Assembly (NCBI GenBank): GCA_017539165.1
Contig: JAFYHN010000091.1
Location: forward strand, 1-45,530
DNA from: Eubacterium sp.
GTDB taxonomy: Bacteria; Bacillota; Clostridia; Lachnospirales; Lachnospiraceae
Direction: 5' to 3'
Length of the DNA: 45,530 bases
Positions 27,389-33,633 of this stretch are shown one piece after another. Under the pieces are notes generated by a model. The model was not told the DNA's origin. It saw nothing but the letters and a program-made list of their open reading frames with translations, and made no database searches. The position numbers and the translations under genes were made by a program. The first letter of the stretch is position 1, and each line of letters starts with the position of its first letter.

Positions 27389-27414
27389 GCAAAAAAGTTT
27401 CTCTACTTTTTTGC
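27389..27414 (-). promoter_or_regulatory. Second hairpin in the riboswitch expression platform
   Basis: GCAAAAAAGT (27389-27398) and ACTTTTTTGC (27405-27414) form a perfect 10-bp stem between the riboswitch aptamer and the terminator. It could be an anti-terminator partner or a spacer hairpin. Which pairing excludes the terminator cannot be settled by eye. Confidence 0.45.
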
Positions 27415-27461
27415 TTCCAAAACGGCACGACCAATTCCTCGTGATCTATATGTACCAAACA

Positions 27462-27620
27462 GGAGGCAGGTTTCCTGACTCTAGGATCATTACAGCTCTA
27501 TATCTGCAACTCCTCTATTACAGTGACGAGATCGTACAGGCTTCTCACCTGTTTCCCTATTACCCTTTGGCCCTATATAACGGCTAAGCGTCGCTATATA
27601 GTCAGAGGCACCTCTTGCTT
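27462..27620 (-). ncRNA. Cobalamin riboswitch
   Basis: On the - strand the conserved B12 box AGTCAGGAAACCTGCC is present (about 27464-27481), and upstream of it the core AATAGGGAAACAGGTGAGAA and CACTGTAATAGAGG segments, in the right order and spacing. GAGGT near the 5' end can pair with GCCTC at the 3' end as P1. The element lies in a long leader upstream of cbiK, followed by a terminator hairpin, and so should repress the whole operon when adenosylcobalamin is plentiful. Confidence 0.95.
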
Positions 27621-27645
27621 ATATATTCATTTTTTAACATGTAAT

Positions 27646-27674
27646 AATTTAGCACAAACCTATTATTTATGCAA
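27646..27674 (-). promoter_or_regulatory. Predicted promoter of the B12 operon
   Basis: On the - strand TTGCAT (27674-27669) and TAAATT (27651-27646) are 17 bases apart, about 25 bases upstream of the riboswitch 5' end. This is the best match in the interval and would give a leader of about 365 bases. Confidence 0.4.
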
Positions 27675-27705
27675 GTTTCCACCCAATATTCAGAATTACG
27701 AACAA

Positions 27706-27830
27706 AGAGTGCCGATTGCGACACTCTCCGCTCGAGGCGCGTGTTGCCGCAGGCAACTATCTTCCTATCGCGCCGAGACGCATTCTCAGCGGATCGGTTT
27801 TGTGTAATAGGAGACGCGGTTCACTATTAC
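27706..27830. other. GC-rich, strongly foldable spacer (possible structured RNA or repeat element)
   Basis: Several perfect inverted repeats are packed into 125 bases that are visibly richer in G+C than their surroundings. They are AGAGTG/CACTCT (27706-27711, 27722-27727), TCCGCT/AGCGGA (27727-27732, 27788-27793), GGCGCG/CGCGCC (27736-27741, 27769-27774), GTTGCC/GGCAAC (27743-27748, 27752-27757) and GTAATAG/CTATTAC (27804-27810, 27824-27830). The middle three are nested. There is no convincing coding frame. The strand is undetermined. Confidence 0.45.
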
Positions 27831-27837
27831 TCAAAAA

Positions 27838-27877
27838 AAGAGCCGGGAATTGAAATTAAACTCAATCCCCAGCTCTT
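27838..27877 (-). terminator. Intrinsic terminator of the small secreted protein gene
   Basis: On the - strand AAGAGCTGGGGATTGA pairs with TCAATTCCCGGCTCTT and is followed by a run of seven T. It lies 18 bases after the stop of the gene at 27896. Confidence 0.9.
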
Positions 27878-27895
27878 ATATAATCATATTACTAA

Positions 27896-28477
27896 TTACT
27901 TATTTAGATTAATCACTTTCTTTGTTTTTTCATTATATATATCCGTAGCATCTTCTTCATTTGATAAGTCAATGATATCTTCCGAATTAATTTCCTGTAC
28001 TTTTTTGCTCTTGAGATTTAATGTATAGTTTCCGAAATATATATTGTTATCATCTACAGCATTTATAGTATATTTCTTATTCTTTTTACTTTTTTCTGGA
28101 AGATTTGCAACTTTATTAATCTTCCCGGTTGAACAGTTATATCTCTTCATTACAGGACATATTTTTGAATTATCTATAAAATATAAATAATTACCTGAAC
28201 TGGCTAATCCACTTTTATAATCTGTATTTATTGAAGTTGTTTTATAAGTACCACCATTTACCTTTTTAACCTGAATCTTACCATTCTTTACTCTAAGATA
28301 ATAATTTCCATTTTTAATCACTTTGTTGTATTTTCCTGTTTTATCATTTTTGAATGAGATATACTGCAGCTTTACACTTGCAGCGTTTGACGCAGGTACA
28401 GGACAAATTAACATTATAGACGATATTATAGTTGCTACTGTAATAAGGATTGCAAAAGATTTTTTTACAAGTTTCAT
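27896..28477 (-). CDS. Small secreted protein, unknown function
   Basis: A 193-residue protein with a Sec signal (KKSFAILITVATIISSIML, cleavage near PASNAAS). The mature part is Lys/Asn/Tyr-rich with repeating short strands (KNGNYYLRVKNGKIQVKK, SSGNYLYFIDNSKI, VDDNNIYFGNYTLNLKSKK), reminiscent of a partial beta-propeller of the DUF5050 type, though too short for a full one. The open frame extends upstream to 28624, but the ATG at 28477 has the only good ribosome site (AAAAGGTG) and starts the signal peptide, so it is chosen. It is a single-gene unit with its own terminator. Confidence 0.7.
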   Translation of the reverse strand: MKLVKKSFAILITVATIISSIMLICPVPASNAASVKLQYISFKNDKTGKYNKVIKNGNYYLRVKNGKIQVKKVNGGTYKTTSINTDYKSGLASSGNYLYFIDNSKICPVMKRYNCSTGKINKVANLPEKSKKNKKYTINAVDDNNIYFGNYTLNLKSKKVQEINSEDIIDLSNEEDATDIYNEKTKKVINLNK

Positions 28478-28598
28478 TTTTTCACCTTTTCCCTTTCTTA
28501 TATAAATACACCTCTGAAACTTATTTCTGTTTATTATTATACCTGAATTATAAATAATAAAATTATCTAAAATGTAACTTATATAAATCAAAATACAA

Positions 28599-28635
28599 TC
28601 AAAAAAGGAGACAAAAATCGTCATTTTCGTCTCCT
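28599..28635 (-). terminator. Intrinsic terminator
   Basis: On the - strand AGGAGACGAAAAT and ATTTTTGTCTCCT pair around a short loop (AGGAGAC at 28606-28612, GTCTCCT at 28629-28635) and are followed by TTTTTT. It ends transcripts coming from the secreted-paralogue genes to its right. Confidence 0.85.
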
Positions 28636-28724
28636 AATGTTTTCATTACAACGTATTCATGTCCATTTACTTTACGTTTATACTCATTTATACTGCTGTC
28701 ATAAGTGTAATCTTTTCTATTATA

Positions 28725-28750
28725 TCAGATTTTAACTGTCATACTTTTTT
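28725..28750 (-). repeat. Half copy of the paralogue-locus palindrome
   Basis: CAGATTTTAACTGTCATA matches the right arm of the palindromes at 29421, 30583 and 31424, but the left arm is missing or decayed. Like the full copies it lies just after the stop codon of a secreted-paralogue gene (28759). Confidence 0.6.
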
Positions 28751-28758
28751 ATGATCAA

Positions 28759-29274
28759 TTAGAATTCAATATATATCTGAAGCGTATTATAAGCAGGCAT
28801 GAAGTATATATCATCATAATAATCTTCACCTACATATTTCATCAGGTTTTTATAATCCTTTTCGCTACATTTGCACATAATAGTCATAAATGAAGGATTC
28901 TGAAAGTCGTCAGTTGAAAGAATACCGTAATTAAATGCAGTATTACTACTTACTTTCACATTGAAGAGTCCATAATCTGAAAGACTTTTAAGGTCATATA
29001 CATTTCGCCCATTACCAATAAACTGTCTGCCGAATTTTCTTATATCGTCATCTTCGTACTTACTATTTGCATCAAAAACCTGACATTTCTTCAGTAACTC
29101 TTTGACCTTCTTATCAGAATATTGTTTTTTCTCAGTACGAATCTTCTGAACGTATGAATCCTTAATAACCAAATTCCATGAATCATTAGGCTGTGCATGT
29201 ACGATTGGAGCAATAGTCATAACACTAGCAATTGCTAAACTTATACATACTCCCAGTTTTTTAAGTTTCTGCAT
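28759..29274 (-). CDS. Secreted paralogue A of an unrecognised family
   Basis: 171 residues with a Sec signal (start QKLKKLGVCISLAIASVMT, cleavage near IVHAQ) and an AGGAGG ribosome site. The mature domain shows the locus-wide pattern Y-D-(L)...G-x-x-V-x-DL-x(4)-YG-x(4)-F-x(n)-YG, then a C-x-CS/E-x-x-D/F block, and ends with a Tyr/Ile-rich strand: NVYDLKSLSDYGLFNVKV, then MCKCSEKDYKNLMKYV. No catalytic motif is evident. Closest to paralogue B at 29495. Confidence 0.75.
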   Translation of the reverse strand: MQKLKKLGVCISLAIASVMTIAPIVHAQPNDSWNLVIKDSYVQKIRTEKKQYSDKKVKELLKKCQVFDANSKYEDDDIRKFGRQFIGNGRNVYDLKSLSDYGLFNVKVSSNTAFNYGILSTDDFQNPSFMTIMCKCSEKDYKNLMKYVGEDYYDDIYFMPAYNTLQIYIEF

Positions 29275-29420
29275 ATTCTTGTCCTCCTGCTAAATTTATA
29301 TATTTTAAATGTATTTGTGTAGCATAAATTTATCAAAACAATGTAACAAAACATCCGCTAATGTGTAATCAAACTCTAACGAAAATGTAAACAGAGTAGT
29401 TACATGTGCTATTGAGAAAT

Positions 29421-29451
29421 GTGACAGTTGAAATCAGATTTCAACTGTCAC
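29421..29451. repeat. Perfect palindrome, copy 1
   Basis: TGACAGTTGAAAT-CAG-ATTTCAACTGTCA, a 13-bp perfect stem (14 with the flanking G/C) and a 3-base loop. It follows the stop of paralogue B by about 43 bases on its strand. The T-run is short (CATTTT on the + strand), so it may be a weak bidirectional terminator, a stability hairpin or an operator. Confidence 0.8.
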
Positions 29452-29494
29452 ATTTTCTGTAAGCATATCTCACTCAATTAAAAACAATTTGACC

Positions 29495-29998
29495 TTAGTT
29501 CCATGTAACATCTATTGTTAAGATTTCTGATTCAGGATCATATGAATATTCAGAATTGCTATTCACGTTATTTATGTATGCGGTCAGTTCATCGTAATCG
29601 GTTTTACTACATTTACATATACATGTTGTATGTGATTCGTCAGCCGGATTTTCAACCACGATACCATAACTGAAAACTTTATCTTCACTTGATTTAAATT
29701 CATATATTCCATAATCAGTCACTTCTTTTAGATCAAATACATAGCAGCCTTTTGATATTTTATCCTCTGCAGCTGCAATGATTCCCGCATCTTGATACTT
29801 GCTACTTGGTTTTAACACACGACTCATCGCATACAGCTCAAGTTTCTGAACATCTGTATATTCTACCCTACGATAATTTATTGTCTGTGTATAAGAATTA
29901 TCAACATCATTACTCGATGCTGATACAGGCAACGCCAAGGTTAAAGTTGCTACTGTAACCAAACTTACACATAATCCTAATTTCTTAAATCTTCTCAT
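29495..29998 (-). CDS. Secreted paralogue B
   Basis: 167 residues. The frame is open to 30028, but ATG at 29998 has GGAGG at good distance and opens a standard signal (RRFKKLGLCVSLVTVATL, cleavage near VSAS), so it is preferred. The domain carries CYVFDLKEVTDYGIYEFK, VFSYGIVVEN and CICKCSKTDYDELTAYI, matching paralogue A closely. Unknown function. It lies 41 bases after paralogue C and is probably co-transcribed with it. Confidence 0.75.
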   Translation of the reverse strand: MRRFKKLGLCVSLVTVATLTLALPVSASSNDVDNSYTQTINYRRVEYTDVQKLELYAMSRVLKPSSKYQDAGIIAAAEDKISKGCYVFDLKEVTDYGIYEFKSSEDKVFSYGIVVENPADESHTTCICKCSKTDYDELTAYINNVNSNSEYSYDPESEILTIDVTWN

Positions 29999-30038
29999 CA
30001 AATAGTCCTCCACTGGTTTATTTCGCATATTTTGTAAC

Positions 30039-30497
30039 TTATTCGGTATCCCATGATAATGTCATGACATCTTCATCGTAGTTGTAAAAAAGTGTATAAT
30101 ATGGTTCACCTTTATCATGCATAGTGACATAGTAATATGGATTTAAACCTTCCCAGACTCCAATGTCTAATGTCGCGATTATCGCATCGAAATCTGATTC
30201 ACTACACTCAAACATATAGCATTCAAATGTATGTTCTATGTCAGTTGCCCAGAAGCCTTTTTTAAAGCTTTTTCCGGCAAATGTAAACTCATCTAATCCA
30301 TATTTGGAAAAATCTTCAAGATCTACAACATAAAATCCAGCATTATTATATGTCTGAGCTACATCACTAATGACCCAGTTATCATAAGAATCATTATTCT
30401 TTGCATTAACTGGAACAGACATAAAAGCACATAAAGTTACAATAGCGATAAACGTTCGTAGTTTGAAAATATTTCTTAGTTCAATATTATTCTTCAT
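30039..30497 (-). CDS. Secreted paralogue C
   Basis: 152 residues with a signal peptide (FKLRTFIAIVTLCAFMSVPVNAK) and an AGAGGT ribosome site. The family pattern is FYVVDLEDFSKYGLDEFTF, FKKGFWATD and FECSESDFDAIIATLD, ending in VMTLSWD. It forms a closer pair with paralogue D (both have F/AGK-(S/T)F-(K/D)-x-G-(F/L)-WA). Function unknown. Confidence 0.72.
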   Translation of the reverse strand: MKNNIELRNIFKLRTFIAIVTLCAFMSVPVNAKNNDSYDNWVISDVAQTYNNAGFYVVDLEDFSKYGLDEFTFAGKSFKKGFWATDIEHTFECYMFECSESDFDAIIATLDIGVWEGLNPYYYVTMHDKGEPYYTLFYNYDEDVMTLSWDTE

Positions 30498-30582
30498 ATT
30501 CTGACCTCTAATCGAATGATTGTTTAATTTTATATGTTAAAAATTAAAATCTAATGACAGAATCACTGTATTTAAAATTTTT

Positions 30583-30613
30583 ATGACAGTTGAAATCAGA
30601 TTTCAACTGTCAT
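30583..30613. repeat. Perfect palindrome, copy 2
   Basis: Identical 13-bp arms to copy 1 (TGACAGTTGAAAT / ATTTCAACTGTCA, loop CAG), with an extra flanking A/T pair. It lies 9 bases after the stop of paralogue D on the - strand. A T-run follows only on the + strand. Confidence 0.8.
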
Positions 30614-30622
30614 ATTTTTGAG

Positions 30623-31273
30623 TTATGCGACGTTTATAAAACGCATGTTTTCTTCTTCTCTTATAGCACTGTATCTAGTGACTGTGAGGATTTTTGATTT
30701 TGAATTATATTTAATTACGTAATACATTTCATCGTCACCATGAATGGTTTCGTATTTATCGTTACCAGTTTTCTTCCATTTAGACATATCCAGATTAGAA
30801 AGTACTTCTTTAAATTCTGATTTCTTGCATTCTACAACACATGACTCGAAGTCGTCATACCACTGTATTGCCCATAATCCATTATCGAATGTTTTACCAG
30901 CAATCTTGAATTCGCCATGTCCATTTTCTTTCATTGACCTAAGATCAAACAAAGGAAATTCTAATGGTACATAATATGCTACATACGCATTAAGAGCCTT
31001 GTTATCATAATAATTATCAATTATTCTCATGGCTGATTCGTTATAATCATAGAGAGCCTCAAGAATGCTTATTTCTTTATCTCCATAAAAAAGCGAATCA
31101 AAATCGGGAACCTTTTCAAATGTCGGCATCACAATATCAATTTCAGATTCCTCTTCTGATGATTTTTTAATATGATGTTTAAATTCTGGCTGGGCATTCA
31201 CCTGTGTTGATAACATGGCAGCTAATAGAGTACCTAGAATCATTGTTTTACAAAGTTTTCTCAGTTTTCTCAT
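30623..31273 (-). CDS. Secreted paralogue D
   Basis: 216 residues with a signal peptide (KLCKTMILGTLLAAMLS, cleavage near VNAQ) and an AAGGAGG ribosome site. Between signal and domain is an extra about 80-residue segment rich in Glu and Asp. The family core follows: FPLFDLRSMKENGHGEFKIAG, FDNGLWAIQW and VECKKSEFKEVLSNLDM. Function unknown. Confidence 0.72.
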   Translation of the reverse strand: MRKLRKLCKTMILGTLLAAMLSTQVNAQPEFKHHIKKSSEEESEIDIVMPTFEKVPDFDSLFYGDKEISILEALYDYNESAMRIIDNYYDNKALNAYVAYYVPLEFPLFDLRSMKENGHGEFKIAGKTFDNGLWAIQWYDDFESCVVECKKSEFKEVLSNLDMSKWKKTGNDKYETIHGDDEMYYVIKYNSKSKILTVTRYSAIREEENMRFINVA

Positions 31274-31423
31274 GATTTGTTCCTCCTTGTTTTATCATTT
31301 TTCATCTACATTTTTAGCCTAACAAAAAGATGTATATAAGATGTAACATGGTGTTAAACAAGATGTAATCATTAATTATTCAAAAAAAAGAAATATATTC
31401 AGCTAACGAGCCGAGTAAAAAAA

Positions 31424-31470
31424 TATGACAGTTAAAATCTGATTTCAACTGTCATATTTCAACTGTCATA
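31424..31470. repeat. Palindrome copy 3 with an extra right arm
   Basis: TATGACAGTTAAAATC-TG-ATTTCAACTGTCATA with one arm mismatch, immediately followed by a second direct copy of the right arm (TTTCAACTGTCATA, 31457-31470) and TTTTA. It lies about 20 bases after the stop of paralogue E. The duplicated arm suggests replication slippage. Confidence 0.75.
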
Positions 31471-31490
31471 TTTTACTGCAATATAGAATA

Positions 31491-31913
31491 TTATAATTCA
31501 CTGAAGTAAATCAAAACTTCGTATTCGGGATCGTAATCGATGGAGCCGAATCTTCCGTCGACGTCAGTATTAATCCACTGATATTCACCAATATTGTCCC
31601 AAAGTTCTCTTTTGCTATTGATAAAGGTCTCAAAATCATTTGCAGAACATTTGTAAACGTATGTGATAGACGATGGTTTTTCGTTATCATCAACAACACT
31701 GAACCCATAATTAAATTTTAAATCTTTTACTATATAACCGTCGGAAAGATATTCATCGACACATGTTTTGAGGAATTCATCTTCGTAAATGCTAGAATCC
31801 AAAACCTGTGCTGCTTCTTCCCAAAAAAGTATTTTATTTTTCTTGTTTACCTTATTTTGCTTATTCACCCTATACGATAATATAGTATTTTTAAATATTG
31901 ATGTAGAAAGCAT
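31491..31913 (-). CDS. Paralogue E lacking a signal peptide
   Basis: 140 residues. The start is well fixed by AGGAGG 7 bases upstream, yet the first 30 residues (LSTSIFKNTILSYRVNKQNK) are basic and polar, not a Sec signal. The core fits the family: YEDEFLKTCVDEYLSDGYIVKDL, NYGFSVVDD and YKCSANDFETFIN, ending EVLIYFSEL. It may be cytoplasmic or a decaying copy. It lies 25 bases after paralogue F. Confidence 0.65.
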   Translation of the reverse strand: MLSTSIFKNTILSYRVNKQNKVNKKNKILFWEEAAQVLDSSIYEDEFLKTCVDEYLSDGYIVKDLKFNYGFSVVDDNEKPSSITYVYKCSANDFETFINSKRELWDNIGEYQWINTDVDGRFGSIDYDPEYEVLIYFSEL

Positions 31914-31938
31914 AGCGTAACCTCCTAAATACCTTAAA

Positions 31939-32715
31939 CTATTTATCTTTTTCGATCTCTATTTCTTTCTCTTTTTCTTCAATTTTATATGATATTAAAT
32001 TGCATATTTCTGCAGCATCTTTATCTACATATTCAATCATTATTCCAGTGTCCGGATTATATGTAACTAAACTGTATCTCTTATTTTCTACCAATGAATA
32101 ATGATAATCATCATCTTTTGTCCAACCTTCTCCTGAAAGGTGCTCATATTTATAATTCTTAAAATCATTTTTACTGATTTTGGCGACATTTGCAGTAAAC
32201 TTATCTTCATCTTCGTTCGATATTGCAATCTGGAATCCTCTTGAAAAATACTTATTTCTGTATCCCATTTTTCCAGAATATCTGTTGAATGTTTCTGCGT
32301 ATTGAGTCAGATCAGTAATCTTATAACCCTTATCAATATACTCTTCCGCTATACGATGAAGGTCTTCATCAGAATAATAATCCGGATCATATATGTGCAA
32401 AGATTCAATAAAATCCTGGAACTCATAATCATAGTCAAATTCTTTATATATAAAATCCTCATCATCAACAAGTTCAGATGTATATGACCTTCTCAATTCT
32501 TTTGTTTCAAGAGGGGAAATGTCATTTTCAGATATAGTTCTTAGAAGATCATTTTTATAATCCAGCCCTGAAGCATCTATTTCTGTTGTATCTTCACAAT
32601 TTTCTGTACTATTTTCTTCCTCCGCATGTACTATAGAACTTCCTGGGTTAAACATCATTAAAGTACTAAATATCGAAATTCCAAAACAAAGACCAATTCT
32701 TTTTATACGATTCAT
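31939..32715 (-). CDS. Secreted paralogue F (divergent, longest)
   Basis: 258 residues with a signal peptide (KRIGLCFGISIFSTLMMF, cleavage near VHAE) and a TGGAGGAG ribosome site. An acidic linker (about 30-115) precedes a divergent family core: YYSDEDLHRIAEEYIDKGYKITDL, YFSRGFQIAI and AKISKNDFKNY, where the usual Cys pair is lost. The C-terminus is a charged EEKEKEIEIEKDK tail. It starts 15 bases after the response regulator stop, so the two are co-transcribed. Confidence 0.7.
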   Translation of the reverse strand: MNRIKRIGLCFGISIFSTLMMFNPGSSIVHAEEENSTENCEDTTEIDASGLDYKNDLLRTISENDISPLETKELRRSYTSELVDDEDFIYKEFDYDYEFQDFIESLHIYDPDYYSDEDLHRIAEEYIDKGYKITDLTQYAETFNRYSGKMGYRNKYFSRGFQIAISNEDEDKFTANVAKISKNDFKNYKYEHLSGEGWTKDDDYHYSLVENKRYSLVTYNPDTGIMIEYVDKDAAEICNLISYKIEEKEKEIEIEKDK

Positions 32716-32730
32716 ATTCTGTCTCCTCCA

Positions 32731-33390
32731 TTAAGTATTAATCTTCAATCTGTATCCTATTCTAAATATGGTCTGAATTACGTCTTCAAAACCAAGCTTT
32801 TTTCGTAAACTTTTCACGTGATTATCAAGAGTACGTGAATCCTCATTAAACTTATCATGCCAAACATTTTCGAATAAAAAATTCCTCTCGAGCGCAACGT
32901 TTTTGTTATATACAAAAAGCCGAAGCAGCTCAAATTCCTTCATAGTAAGTAGAACTTCTTTGCCTTTTCTTGTTACTTTGCGAGAATTGAAATTCACCTT
33001 CACTTCATCATGCTCAAATGTCTCTTCTTTAATATTTGCTCTTCTTATTACTACATCAATTCTGGCAAGCAATTCATCAAGCTGAAAAGGTTTACTTATA
33101 TAATCATCAGCACCCATTTTTAATATCCGAATTCTGGTGCTCAACTGGTCAAGTCCCGATAACACAATTATTGCCGTTTTAGTAGGCTTAATATATTCTA
33201 ATAATTCATATCCACTTACTTTCGGGAGCATAACATCAAGCAAAACAAGATCCCATCTACCGGAGTTGAAAAGTCTTTTACCTTCTTCTCCATCACTAGC
33301 AACCGTACATCCATATCCTGAACATTCCAAAGCTTTCGAAATAATCTTAGTTATTGACTTATCATCATCAATTACCAATATATTAAGCAT
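32731..33390 (-). CDS. OmpR-family response regulator, orphan
   Basis: 219 residues. The receiver domain (1 to about 118) has the acidic pocket D8-D9, phosphoacceptor Asp52 in LVLLDVMLP, Ser78 and Lys100 in DDYISKPF. The winged-helix DNA-binding domain (about 125-217) has VTRKGKEVLLTMKEFELL, EDSRTLDNHVKSLRKKLG and the usual IGYRL end. No histidine kinase is adjacent on either side within the window. It heads the - strand unit containing the secreted paralogues and may control them (inference). Confidence 0.92.
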   Translation of the reverse strand: MLNILVIDDDKSITKIISKALECSGYGCTVASDGEEGKRLFNSGRWDLVLLDVMLPKVSGYELLEYIKPTKTAIIVLSGLDQLSTRIRILKMGADDYISKPFQLDELLARIDVVIRRANIKEETFEHDEVKVNFNSRKVTRKGKEVLLTMKEFELLRLFVYNKNVALERNFLFENVWHDKFNEDSRTLDNHVKSLRKKLGFEDVIQTIFRIGYRLKINT

Positions 33391-33588
33391 ATTTTCTCCT
33401 TTCCTTTTTATTGTTGCTCATTTTATTTAGATGACACTATCACTATAACAAAGAGGATAAACAGTATAGAATCATAAATCAAACATTCTAGCACCCAAGC
33501 TGTAAACTATACTTATCTAATAAGAATCAAAACGGCATAATATGAATATGATTCATTTTTATAAACTAAAAACCGGTAAATATAATAA
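33391..33588. other. Upstream region of the response regulator
   Basis: AT-rich, with no gene. It must contain the - strand promoter of the regulator unit. TATAGT (- strand, near 33440) is a possible -10, but I find no well-spaced -35. Confidence 0.4.
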
Positions 33589-33626
33589 AAGATTCTTACA
33601 AACTCGGAGGAATTTGTAAGAATCTT
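33589..33626. terminator. Hairpin at the intron insertion site
   Basis: AAGATTCTTACAAA (33589-33602) and TTTGTAAGAATCTT (33613-33626) form a 14-bp perfect stem. It has a T-rich follow-up on the - strand (TTTTATTATATTT) and lies 7 bases before the group II intron on the + strand. Group IIC introns typically insert just after such terminator-like stems. Confidence 0.7.
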
Positions 33627-33633
33627 AATCATT

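Noticed and set aside
28725-31470. CRISPR array from the repeated palindromes
   Set aside because: The copies are about 840-1160 bases apart with genes between them, not regularly spaced short spacers.
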